Below, piece by piece: positions 44,145 to 52,516 of a stretch of DNA of 64,000 bases. The DNA lies in contig JBKQHO010000039.1 in NCBI GenBank assembly GCA_052267165.1, positions 1 through 64,000 of the forward strand, written 5' to 3'. The stretch comes from CAWICD01 sp052267165. Its GTDB lineage: Bacteria; Vulcanimicrobiota; Vulcanimicrobiia; Vulcanimicrobiales; Vulcanimicrobiaceae. Under the pieces are notes generated by a model. That model saw only the letters and a program-made list of their open reading frames with translations, did no database searches and was not told the origin of the DNA. The number at the start of each line of letters is the position of its first letter. Positions within the stretch are counted from its first letter, which is position 1. The position numbers and the translations under genes are program-made.

Positions 44145-44714
44145 CTATTTCAGGGCGATGTCGAGGGTCACGTCGGCGACTCCGCCGATCGCGGCGTCGA
44201 GACGGGGCACCGACATCCCGAAGGCGTGCCGGTCGATGTGGCCGATGGCGTGATAGAGCGGATGCACGGCGTCGCCTTGCACCGTGACGTCGAGGTGCTC
44301 CGGCTGCGTCACGCCGTGAATCGTGAGCGTGCCGTCCATTCCGAAGGCGGCGGTTCCGTGCGGCGTGACGCTCGTGCTCGCGTACGTCCACGTCGGATAG
44401 CGCTTGACGTCGAAGAAATCGGGACTGCGCAAGGAGTCCGTCTGATCGCGGTCGCCCGTCGCGAGCTGGGTCGCGTCCAGAACGGCCGTCGCGCTCGACG
44501 GAACCAGCGTCCCGGCCGCAAGCGTGAGCGAACCGCTGAGGATCGGAACCGTTCCCGTCACGTGTTCGACGAAGACGTGCGTTATCGAGAACTGCGCTTT
44601 CGATTTAGCGGCGTCGATCGGACGCTGTTCGGAAGAGTCGGCCGAAGCGACAGGCCCGCGCAGGCACGCGGCGGCTACCAGCGCCGCAACGAGCGGCACA
44701 TAAGCGCGTTTCAT
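44145..44714 (-). CDS. YceI-family periplasmic lipid/isoprenoid-binding protein
   Basis: 189 residues: signal peptide (ATG 44714, MKRAYVPLVAALVAAACL), then the lipocalin-like YceI fold with SKAQFSITHVFVEHVTGTV, TGDRDQTDSLRSPDFFDV and HAFGMSVP. YceI proteins carry long-chain quinones or polyisoprenoids and often neighbour cytochromes. The start overlaps the upstream cytochrome-porin stop (TGATG). Confidence 0.9.
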   Translation of the reverse strand: MKRAYVPLVAALVAAACLRGPVASADSSEQRPIDAAKSKAQFSITHVFVEHVTGTVPILSGSLTLAAGTLVPSSATAVLDATQLATGDRDQTDSLRSPDFFDVKRYPTWTYASTSVTPHGTAAFGMDGTLTIHGVTQPEHLDVTVQGDAVHPLYHAIGHIDRHAFGMSVPRLDAAIGGVADVTLDIALK

Positions 44715-45895
44715 CAGTAAGCGACCGAGAACTGCAGGTTCATCGTGTTCATCGTTTGCGGAACGTGCTGGATGACGTCTTCGAGCGTCACGCGGGAACG
44801 TTCGCTCGGCCCCCAGCCCACGAGCAGAACGCCGTCGCGCGTGAAGCCGTTGCTCGGATCGTTGGTCCCCTCGTATCTTCCGAGCACGTAGAGCCGCTTG
44901 TTGAAGGCGTAGCGCAGCTGCGTGAATCCGCCGCTCGACGCGCAGCCCGTGAAGCCGGCGACGCCGCAGCGCGAGTCCCAGCCGGTTTGCAGGACGGTCT
45001 CGCTCGAGAACCGGCCCCACTGATCGTAGACGAAGGCGTAGCCGGTCCGCGTAAAGCGGTCCGGGCCGCTCGTGGCCGGCACCGGACGAGTTCCCTGGTA
45101 GTCGTAGAGGCTCAAGGTGAACGGGCCTAGCGCATCCTGCACGGTTCCCATGAAGTCCGTGCCGGTGGAGGACAGGCCGCTCTGACGGTCGTGACCGGGG
45201 CCGGCGAAGACCTTTACGTTAAGGCCGCGCAATTGGTCGCCCACGCTGAGCTGCGCGCCGATCTTGGGGTCGAAGAAATTGGACGTGTCGTCACCGACGG
45301 TCTGCGTGTAGATCGTGTAGTTTTGATAACTGTCGCGAAACGTTTCGGGGTCGACCGGAAGCGGAAGCGTGAACGAACCGATTTGCGCGGAGACCGGGAT
45401 GCGCGCCTGCCACGGATTTATCCGATCGATAATCCATGCGTCGCGCGTCAAGCCCGGCTCGCCGCCGTCGACGGCATACTGCTCGATCAGATAACTCGCG
45501 CGCGTCCCAAGCGCCCCGGCGGTGAACAGCTCGACCTCGTCGACGATCGCCTTCGGCAGGCCCGCACCGTTCGGACCCGCGCCCTGATTCTCGCTCGAAT
45601 CGACCAGATTCACTTTGCCGGAAAGCGGAAACGCCGGCCCCGGCTGGACGCCGGGGATCCGATAGCCGAAGGCGAGGAAAGCTGCTCCGAACGCATTGAG
45701 GTGCGGGATGACCGAATGACACTTCTCGCACGTCACGCCGTACTGGTGCGCGAACAGGGGGAGCGCTTGCGCCGGTGCCGGGCCGCAAAGCAAGGCGACG
45801 AGCACGAGCAGCCCGACGCGAGCCAGCTGTCTAGCCGGCTGCCTAAGGAGGACGCCCGACCGGCGAAATGGCTTGGACTCGCTCGCTTGACGCAA
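44714..45895 (-). CDS. Cyc2-like fused monoheme cytochrome c-outer-membrane porin
   Basis: 393 residues. After a signal peptide (about 24-45) comes PLFAHQYGVTCEKCHSVIPH with the covalent heme motif CEKCH (C56-H60), then LNAFGAAFLAFGYR. This segment closely follows the N-terminus of Cyc2 proteins, which pass electrons from extracellular Fe(II) through the outer membrane. The rest is amphipathic strands ending LQFSVAY, consistent with a ~16-strand barrel. Start is TTG 45895 with GAGGAG 8 bases upstream; no ATG fits. An alternative is a heme-tagged porin not used for iron oxidation. Confidence 0.75.
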   Translation of the reverse strand: MRQASESKPFRRSGVLLRQPARQLARVGLLVLVALLCGPAPAQALPLFAHQYGVTCEKCHSVIPHLNAFGAAFLAFGYRIPGVQPGPAFPLSGKVNLVDSSENQGAGPNGAGLPKAIVDEVELFTAGALGTRASYLIEQYAVDGGEPGLTRDAWIIDRINPWQARIPVSAQIGSFTLPLPVDPETFRDSYQNYTIYTQTVGDDTSNFFDPKIGAQLSVGDQLRGLNVKVFAGPGHDRQSGLSSTGTDFMGTVQDALGPFTLSLYDYQGTRPVPATSGPDRFTRTGYAFVYDQWGRFSSETVLQTGWDSRCGVAGFTGCASSGGFTQLRYAFNKRLYVLGRYEGTNDPSNGFTRDGVLLVGWGPSERSRVTLEDVIQHVPQTMNTMNLQFSVAY

Positions 45896-45970
45896 CTCGG
45901 GCTCCTCGCTGACACCGCTGCCTTCCGCCCAAACCGAGCGCTTGGGGCCTCGGCCCTCGGCACGGCAGGC

Positions 45971-46021
45971 ATTAGGACTGTCTAACGATGGTCCCTCCCG
46001 ATCGAATTAGACATGTCTAAT
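45971..46021. promoter_or_regulatory. Two palindromic operator-like sites
   Basis: A perfect 16-bp palindrome ATTAGACATGTCTAAT at 46006-46021 and an imperfect copy ATTAGGACTGTCTAAC at 45971-45986, 35 bp apart, 76-126 bp upstream of the cytochrome-porin TTG start. The TTAG...CTAA form resembles sites of DtxR/MntR-type metal repressors; identity of the regulator is inference. Confidence 0.6.
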
Positions 46022-46059
46022 GATTCCCCCTGAGCCCCAGCCGTACCGAAAGGTCTCGA

Positions 46060-47190
46060 TCAGGGCAAGCCGTCGAGCAGCGTGTTGAGCTGTTTGACGA
46101 CGGTGTCGAAAGCGTTGCTCTTCGCAAAATTGCGCGTGTTGATGAGGAACGACCAGTGCTTTCCGTCGGCGCGCTGCTCGGCCCAGGTGTTCGTGCCCTC
46201 GTCGCTGCCTTCGCGGTTGAGATCGACGCCCGCTTGCGGCGGCGGACCGACCCCCCAGATGGTATAGCGATCCATCAGCTGGAGCATGGAAACAGCGTTG
46301 GTCGCTAGACCTCCGGCGGGCGAATCGACCTCGCGAATCAAGCCGTCGCCGCCGTTGGGGTCGGGGAACAGTTTGCTCGACCGCACGAAGATCGGGCTGA
46401 GCCCGGAGTAGTTCGAGTAGTAGTGCTGGACTTCGAACGGCCAACGCGGCTCGAGCGTCGGCGACACTATCAAGTTCCTCACGCCGAGCGGCACCGCGAC
46501 GTTCCGCACGACGTCGTATTCGAATGGCTCGTGCATCGCCCGTTCCACGATCATCCCCAGAACGACGTAACAGAAGTTGCAGTAGGCGTAGGTCGTTCCG
46601 GGTTGTTCTTGCAGCGGCTGCCCAAGCATGTAGCGCACCATGATCGCGCGGTTGATGCCGCGCGTTCTGTGCAGCGCCAGCGCGATCTGCCGCATGCTGT
46701 GCGTCGGATCGAAGTTCGGCGCGACGGTATCGTCCCAGCCAGACTTGTGATCGATCAGATTTCCGACCGTGATCTTGAAGACGCGCGGATCGACCGAAGC
46801 GTCGAACGGCAGCGGCGTCGTAATTCCGAGGTACGAAAACGCCTGCGTGTCGCGCGCGATCAGGCCTTGCTCGAGAAGTTGCGCGATCGCCGCGCTCGTC
46901 CACGCCTTGCTCAGGCTGGCCAAACGGAAGAGCGTCGCGGGCGTCGTCCGAGCGCCGCCGTTCGTGTACGCGTGCGAGAACACGACCCGGCCCTTTTCGG
47001 AGACGGCCAGCTCGGCGTTGTGAACGCCCTGGCCCTGCATGAACGCGCGCACCGCTTGGTCGAGCACGGCATACGCGGGGGACGCCGGTCCGACGATCTG
47101 CACCGGGTTGGCGCCGCCGCTCCGCGGGGCGACCAGGCAAAGAAGGGCGATCAGCGAGGCGCCGGCATACCGGGCGAACGTCTGTAGCAT
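46060..47190 (-). CDS. Class C beta-lactamase-fold serine hydrolase
   Basis: 376 residues from ATG 47190. Signal peptide to about residue 27. The active-site SLSK (SxxK) is in LFRLASLSKAW; YCN matches the YxN motif; a third KTG-like element (HWSFLINT region) is weak. Family covers esterases, D-aminopeptidases and beta-lactamases, so resistance cannot be claimed. The upstream intergenic gap holds miniature element copy B. Confidence 0.8.
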   Translation of the reverse strand: MLQTFARYAGASLIALLCLVAPRSGGANPVQIVGPASPAYAVLDQAVRAFMQGQGVHNAELAVSEKGRVVFSHAYTNGGARTTPATLFRLASLSKAWTSAAIAQLLEQGLIARDTQAFSYLGITTPLPFDASVDPRVFKITVGNLIDHKSGWDDTVAPNFDPTHSMRQIALALHRTRGINRAIMVRYMLGQPLQEQPGTTYAYCNFCYVVLGMIVERAMHEPFEYDVVRNVAVPLGVRNLIVSPTLEPRWPFEVQHYYSNYSGLSPIFVRSSKLFPDPNGGDGLIREVDSPAGGLATNAVSMLQLMDRYTIWGVGPPPQAGVDLNREGSDEGTNTWAEQRADGKHWSFLINTRNFAKSNAFDTVVKQLNTLLDGLP

Positions 47191-47237
47191 GCGCTCGGCT
47201 TCTGGAGGTCCGTTCGGCACCCTTCGGGCAAGCAAGC

Positions 47238-47422
47238 TAGTGTACCGTCTCCGACGTAGGTGTACACCAAGCGAGAGCGGTTTTTCGTCGCCGCGAGAAG
47301 CGAGGAGCGAAGAATGGCAGCGCTATTTGCCTGTCCCCGAAGCGAAGCGGAGGGGGAGCGCCGAGCGACGCGGCGGCGGAAAAGCCGAGCGACTGTATAG
47401 CTACGTCGGAGACGGTACACTA
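47238..47422. mobile_element. Miniature inverted-repeat element, copy B
   Basis: 185 bp flanked by TA. Ends are perfect inverted repeats over TAGTGTACCGTCTCCGACG and three more bases. The core shares the CTGTCCCCGAAGCGAAGCGG block with copies A and C. Lies between two minus-strand genes, 15 bp from the DUF6166 stop. Confidence 0.82.
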
Positions 47423-47436
47423 GGGACAAGCCCGCG

Positions 47437-47907
47437 CTAGACGTACTCCGCCGTCTCGACCATCGCTTCGTGCCGCGGTTCGAGCTCAGCCTCGAGCGGC
47501 GTTTCGAAGCGCGTTTCCAGCTCCGCTTCGAAGGGTGAATCCATGACCGCTTCGACGCGCGACGGAGCGGGCGCGACTTCATGGTCCGAAACCCACTTCG
47601 CGATCCGCCCGGCCGTCAGCGACCAGGCTTCATCGTGCCCGAAATTCGACACGAGATCGTTCGAGAAGGCCGAAAACAGCCGGATGACGCGCTGGTTGAC
47701 GGTCGTACCCGGCAAGCCGAAGTGGTCTTGCAAGATCGAGATGGCGAGGTTATCGGGCGCTCCGCCGTGGTAACCCCAGGCAAAGCTCGGCGTGAAGAAA
47801 TCCAAGCAGCGCAGCGGCGCCGTCGCGAGTTCGGTGCGCACGGAGACCTGCTTGCGACCCTTGACGATCTTCCCTGAGTAAATCTTCGAGATCGTTCTTG
47901 TAGCCAT
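47437..47907 (-). CDS. DUF6166 family protein
   Basis: 156 residues from ATG 47907. YSGKIVKGRKQVSVRTEL and FAWGYHGGAPDNLAISILQ are the DUF6166 core, a small family of unknown function often in accessory DNA. The C-terminus has an imperfect FEAELETRFETPLEAELE repeat. An extended -10 promoter is at 47964-47972. Confidence 0.7.
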   Translation of the reverse strand: MATRTISKIYSGKIVKGRKQVSVRTELATAPLRCLDFFTPSFAWGYHGGAPDNLAISILQDHFGLPGTTVNQRVIRLFSAFSNDLVSNFGHDEAWSLTAGRIAKWVSDHEVAPAPSRVEAVMDSPFEAELETRFETPLEAELEPRHEAMVETAEYV

Positions 47908-47952
47908 GAGAGGTCTTCCATTCCGGCCGAAAAGGCACGAGCGAACCATCAG

Positions 47953-47975
47953 TATAGCACACCATTATAGCACAC
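47953..47975 (-). promoter_or_regulatory. Extended -10 promoter with 13-bp direct repeat
   Basis: On the minus strand GTGTGCTATA occurs twice, 13 bp apart. The first copy gives TGC-TATAAT (hexamer at 47969-47964), an extended -10 box, 57 bp before the DUF6166 ATG. No -35 is evident. The repeat may also be a repressor site. Confidence 0.55.
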
Positions 47976-48154
47976 TATCGAGCCGATTGGGCGACGGTTG
48001 GCTACTTGAGTAGTCTTTGACGGCAACCGGCGACGTCCTATGCGTGTTCATCAGAACAACGCACGGTGACGCATCCGGATGAGCGTTCTCTTTTTCGGGG
48101 TCGCCGTGCAGCCGAAGCGTCACATGGCGACCGGCAAAGAGGTGGCAGTCTCCG

Positions 48155-48973
48155 ATGAAGATCCGTGTCGGCTACGAGATCGTGTACGACTTTCCTCAAC
48201 CCACGCCGATGATCATGGTGCTGGGCATTCATTTCAGCCGCGCGTCCGATATCGTGGTGCCGGATTTCCTCGTTACGAATCCGGCGGTGCCGATCTTTCA
48301 GTACCGCGACGGTTTCGGAAATTGGTGCAGCCGCATGCTCGCGCCGGCGGGACGAATTCAGCTTCGCGGCGACGGCATCGTGTACGACTCCGGTCAGCCG
48401 GACGTCGTCGCGCCTTGGGCCGCGCAACAGCGCGTGGAGGATCTGCCCTCGGAAACGCTCGGCTTTCTGCTGGGCAGTCGCTACTGCGAGACCGACCGGC
48501 TCACCGACGTCGCGTGGAGCCTCTTTGGGAAGACACCGCTCGGGTGGGAACGGGTTCAGGCGATTTGCGATTTCGTCCACAACCACATCACGTTCGGCTA
48601 CGAGCACGCCCGCTCGACCAAGACTGCTTGGGAAGCCTACGTCGAGCGCACGGGCGTGTGCCGCGACTACGCGCATCTGGCCATGACCTTTTGTCGCTGC
48701 ATGAACATCCCCGCGCGTTATTGCACGGGCTACCTCGGCGATATCGGAATGCCGCCGCCCTACGGACCGATGGATTTCGCCGGCTGGTTCGAAGCCTTCC
48801 TCGGCGGCCAGTGGTACACGTTCGACGCGCGCAACAACGTGCCGCGCATCGGCCGCGTGCTGATCGCGCAAGGCCGCGATGCGGCAGACGTTCCGATCAC
48901 GTACACGTTCGGTCCCAACACGCTCGTCAGCTTCAAGGTCTGGACGGACGAAGTCGAGAGTCAGGCCTCGTAA
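48155..48973 (+). CDS. Transglutaminase-like (COG1305) protein
   Basis: 272 residues. N-terminal beta domain, then the papain-like core: nucleophile Cys in RTGVCRDYAHLA, and GWFEAFLGGQWYTFDARNN holding the Asp. Where classical members have His (HxWxE), this reads FAGWFEA; I recall the same substitution in close relatives, so the family may use another residue. Most likely a peptidase or amidase acting on peptides; ATG 48155 follows a GAGG-type site. Confidence 0.8.
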   Translation: MKIRVGYEIVYDFPQPTPMIMVLGIHFSRASDIVVPDFLVTNPAVPIFQYRDGFGNWCSRMLAPAGRIQLRGDGIVYDSGQPDVVAPWAAQQRVEDLPSETLGFLLGSRYCETDRLTDVAWSLFGKTPLGWERVQAICDFVHNHITFGYEHARSTKTAWEAYVERTGVCRDYAHLAMTFCRCMNIPARYCTGYLGDIGMPPPYGPMDFAGWFEAFLGGQWYTFDARNNVPRIGRVLIAQGRDAADVPITYTFGPNTLVSFKVWTDEVESQAS

Positions 48974-49036
48974 CGGACCCGGGACGCCGGGCGGACGCGC
49001 AAGGAGCGCGCTGAAGGGCCGCTCGAACGAGCAACG

Positions 49037-49972
49037 ATGACGCAGGCGCAGCTCTACCGTTCGACCGGCTTCGACCGTGCGACCGAGCGCCGGGACGATG
49101 CGGCGTGGATCGAAGCCCAGCTCGCCGGCAACGCGCTGCTGGTTCCGGTCTGGCACGATCGCAGTCTCGTGACGCGAGGCGGTCAACCGTCCGCGGTGCT
49201 GCCGCCGCTCGCCGCGCTCGCGCCCTTTGACGCGCCGATCTTCCTTGGCGTGCGCGACGGTTCGAACGAGGCGCTCTTCGCGGCCGACGTCGACGCGAGC
49301 GACGAGGCGGCGGCGCTGGCGCGCGTTTCGGTTATCGCGGACGGGGCTCGGTTTGCGGATCTGCGTGAAGTCGGCGGCGAGCTCGCCCCGTCGGAAGAAT
49401 CGCTGCTCTCCTATGCGCGCGCGATCGTGCACTGGCAACGCGAGACGCGCCGCTGCGCCTTCTGCGGAGCACCGGTCGCGCCGCGCTCGGCTGGTCACGT
49501 TGGGGGCTGCACGAATGCTTCGTGCGGGCGCTCGCACTTTCCACGCACGGATCCGGCGACGATCGTCCTCGTCTACGACGGCGACCGCGCGCTGCTGGGA
49601 CGTAAGGCGGAATGGGGGCCGCAGCGCTATTCCACGCTGGCGGGTTTCGTCGAGCCGGGGGAAAGCCTCGAGGACGCCGTCGCGCGCGAAGTGCGCGAGG
49701 AGGCCGGCGTCGAGGTCGAGGACGTGCGCTACTTCGCCTCGCAGCCCTGGCCGTTTCCGCAGTCGCTCATGCTCGGCTTCTTCGCGCATGCCGCCACGAC
49801 CGAGCTCCACCTCGGCGAAGAGCTCGAGGACGCGCGCTGGTTCACGCGTGACGAACTCCGCGCCAAACGCGAACGCGGCGAACTTTCGCTGCCCAGTATC
49901 GACACGATCGCCCGGCGTCTCATCGATTCATGGGTCGCGGGACAGGCTGCAAAGGAGCATGGCGGTGGCTGA
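49037..49972 (+). CDS. nudC: NADH pyrophosphatase NudC
   Basis: 311 residues. Zinc ribbon CAFC...CTNASC at the middle, Nudix box GFVEPGESLEDAVAREVREE followed by AG, and the NudC SQPWPFPQSLM motif. Hydrolyses NAD(H) and removes NAD caps from RNA. ATG 49037. It overlaps the GMC gene start by 14 bases. Confidence 0.93.
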   Translation: MTQAQLYRSTGFDRATERRDDAAWIEAQLAGNALLVPVWHDRSLVTRGGQPSAVLPPLAALAPFDAPIFLGVRDGSNEALFAADVDASDEAAALARVSVIADGARFADLREVGGELAPSEESLLSYARAIVHWQRETRRCAFCGAPVAPRSAGHVGGCTNASCGRSHFPRTDPATIVLVYDGDRALLGRKAEWGPQRYSTLAGFVEPGESLEDAVAREVREEAGVEVEDVRYFASQPWPFPQSLMLGFFAHAATTELHLGEELEDARWFTRDELRAKRERGELSLPSIDTIARRLIDSWVAGQAAKEHGGG

Positions 49973-51043
49973 GCGCTACGACGTCATCGTCATCGGGAGC
50001 GGCGCGGGCGGCGGCACGCTCGCGCACACGCTCGCATCCGCCGCAAAGCGCATCCTGCTGCTGGAGCGCGGCGACTTCTTGCCGCGCGAAACGGCGAACT
50101 GGGACCCTCAGGCCGTCTTCGTCGACAACCGCTACATCTCGAGCGAGACCTGGCTCGATTCGGACGGCAAGCCGTTTCAACCGCAAGTCCACTACTTCGT
50201 CGGCGGCGCGACCAAGATGTTCGGCGCGGCGCTCTACCGGCTGCGACCGGCGCGCGTGAATCGTACGAGGCGGATATCGTCGTGCTCGCGGCCGGCGCGT
50301 CGAACTCGGCGAAGCTGCTGTTGACGTCGGCCAACGACAAGCATCCGCACGGGCTCGCTAACGGTTCCGACCAGGTCGGACGAAACTTCATGTTCCACAA
50401 CTCGCGTGCCATCATGGCCGTCTCGCTCGAGAAGAACCCGACCGTCTACCAGAAGACGCTGGGGCTCAACGACTTCTACTTCGCAAGCCAAGCGTACGCG
50501 TTTCCGATGGGCAACATCCAACTGGTCGGCAAGTCGCTGCCCGCCATGTATCGCGGCTCGCGGCCGCGCGAGACGGCGCTCGCGCCGGAGTTCTCCCTGC
50601 AACAGCTCTCCGAGCATGCGGTCGACTTCCGGCTGGCGACCGAAGATCTGCCGCTGCCCGAGAACCGCGTGACGCTCGAACGCGACGGCACGATCCGGCC
50701 GGCCTACCGGAACACGAATACGGAGGAGAGCGACCGGCTCTACCACGAGCTCGAGTCGCTGCTCAATCACCTCGGCATGCGCAAACACGCGTTGCTCGAC
50801 CGCAACTTCGATCTCGATCAGCAGATTCCGATCGCCGGCGTCGGACATCAATCCGGGACCTGCCGTTTCGGAACGGACCCGGCGGCCTCCGTGCTCGACG
50901 TCAACTCCAAAGCGCACGAGCTCGACAATCTCTACGTGGTCGATACGAGCTTCTTCCCGAGCATCGGCGCGGTCAATCCGGCGTTGACGGCGATCGCGAA
51001 CGCCATTCGCGTCGGCGAGCACCTGATCGAGCGAATGCGGTGA
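49959..51043 (+). pseudogene. GMC-family oxidoreductase with large internal deletion
   Basis: ATG 49959 (AAAGGAG upstream) starts an FAD domain: IVIGSGAGGGTLAHTLA, LLLERGDFLPRE, GGATKMFGAALYRLR. At about 50250 the frame changes and the protein resumes at ADIVVLAAGASNSAKLLL, running to the family's C-terminus (GTCRFGTDPA, VDTSFFPSIGAVNPALT). About 200 residues, including much of the substrate domain, are gone and the join is out of frame. Original role: oxidation of a sugar or alcohol. Could be deletion or misassembly. Confidence 0.8.
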
Positions 51044-51435
51044 GCCGCGCGACCGGCCGGACCGAGGTCACGACGGTCTATCTCGCCGGAGCCGTGCAAG
51101 GGGTTGCACTCGTCACGCCCTTCGAGCGCGCAGTATGGGGCGCTGTTCGTGCCGCAGGCCGCGCTGGCCGTCGTCGCCTCGCTCTCCGGTGCCGCTCTGA
51201 CGCGCCGCGCCGGCGTCACGCGCATCTACGCCCTGGGACCGTGCGCAAACCTTGCCTCGATGCTGCTGTTGCTCGCGAGCGCTTTCGTCGGGACGCCGTC
51301 CGTCGCCACCATGACGCTGTCGGTCGCGACGGCCGCCCTCGGGCTTGGCTTCGGGTTCACCGTGCCCTCGCTCAACACGCTGGCCGCCCTCTTCTTCCCC
51401 GCGGCCGTCGATCGCGCGATCCTCGCCGCCGCGCT
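51040..51435 (+). pseudogene. MFS transporter remnant
   Basis: GTG 51040 overlaps the GMC stop (GTGA), showing former coupling. The first 26 residues (TTVYLAGAVQGVALVT) are an MFS first helix; at 51117-51122 some 18 residues are missing and the frame shifts to SSAQYGALFVPQAALAVVAS, followed by helices 2-4 (LGFGFTVPSLNTLAALFFP). It stops matching near 51430, so about two thirds of the carrier is absent. Confidence 0.7.
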
Positions 51436-51975
51436 CGCTTCGCTCGCGCTAACGGCGACCGTGCGCTCGGGGTCGACGCCGACGTCAGCCAGGTCGCCGA
51501 CCTGCAACGGTTGATCGACGCGGCGGTCAGCGCCTTCGGACGGATCGACGTCATGCTGAACAACGCCGGCGTCGAAACGCGAACGTCGCTGCTCGATACG
51601 ACGGAAGCGGCGGCGGACGCATCATCAACGTCACGTCGGTTCACGAGGCTTGGCCGATGCCCGGCAACGCGCCCTATTGCGTCTCGAAGGGCGGAATGAG
51701 GATGCTCACGCGCACCGCCGACGTCGAGCTGGCGCCACACGGCATCCTCGTGTGCGGCGTCGGCCCCGGAGCGGTCGCAACACCGATCACCGTCACGAGC
51801 ATGAACGACCCGGCTCTGATGCAGCGCCTCGGCGCGGCGATTCCCCTCGGCCGGATGGCGAAACCGGAGGAGATCGCCAAGGTGATTGCCTTTCTGGCAA
51901 GCGACGCGGCCAGTTGCCTGACCGCGACGACCATCTACGTCGACGGCGGGATGATGCAGCAGAGCCCGGGGCTGT
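51436..51975 (+). pseudogene. Short-chain dehydrogenase (SDR) remnant
   Basis: Begins mid-domain at ANGDRALGVDADVSQVADLQ; the Rossmann NAD motif is missing. NNAGVE is present, then at about 51604-51618, inside a GCGGCGGCGG run, roughly 35 residues are lost and the frame shifts to GGRIINVTSVHE (catalytic Ser), YCVSKGG (YxxxK) and PLGRMAKPEEIAKVIAFLAS. The natural stop after MMQQSPGL is also missing and the frame reads on into the antisense of the next gene. Confidence 0.75.
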
Positions 51976-51995
51976 GTGTGCCCCTTCGGCTAGCG

Positions 51996-52358
51996 CTAGC
52001 GGATGCGCACCCGGTTCGCTATAAAGGTTCCGTTGCTCCAGTAGCCGTGCACCAGGACGTGCATTCCGGGCGTCAGCGTGGCGCCAGTCGGAAGGATCAC
52101 CGTGCCGTTCTTGAGATCGATCGGCAGGGTGCGTCCGCCCGGGCCGACTTGCAGCGTGATGCGGTACGGTGCCGCATACCGGATGACGCCGGCCAAGACG
52201 TGGCGCGTGTTGTCGTAGTAAGGTGCGGCCCAAGAGGGCGGGGGTCCGTACCCCTGAGCCGATGCCGGGAGGGTTGCGGCGCCGAACGAGAGAGTCCCGA
52301 GCGCCAAAGCCAGCGCGAGGGCGGGGCGAGCGGCAGAAGCCGGTATCGATTTCATCAT
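51996..52358 (-). CDS. Small secreted beta-rich protein
   Basis: 120 residues from ATG 52358 (MMKSIPASAARPALALALAL signal peptide, cleaved near ASA-QG). The mature part reads VLAGVIRYAAPYRITLQVG and GMHVLVHGYWSNGTFIANRV, an OB-like fold similar to DUF5666. Function unknown. Confidence 0.6.
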   Translation of the reverse strand: MMKSIPASAARPALALALALGTLSFGAATLPASAQGYGPPPSWAAPYYDNTRHVLAGVIRYAAPYRITLQVGPGGRTLPIDLKNGTVILPTGATLTPGMHVLVHGYWSNGTFIANRVRIR

Positions 52359-52516
52359 ACCAGAGTAACGCAGCGACGCGCCAAAATGCACCGGAGCACA
52401 TTGAATTCGCGTGAGAACCGGCAAGTCTTGGGCGAAGGCCAAGCGGGCAGACTGCTGGAACTACGCTGCCGCCGGTAACGGAAACCGGCTGCCTGCGAGC
52501 CGATCCGGAGTACGAG

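Noticed and set aside
46060..47190. Antibiotic-resistance beta-lactamase
   Set aside because: Only the general class C fold can be shown; the third motif is weak and the family is mostly esterases and peptidases.
47190..47235. TTG start at 47235 for the beta-lactamase-fold gene
   Set aside because: ATG 47190 begins a proper signal peptide; the 15 extra residues are charged.
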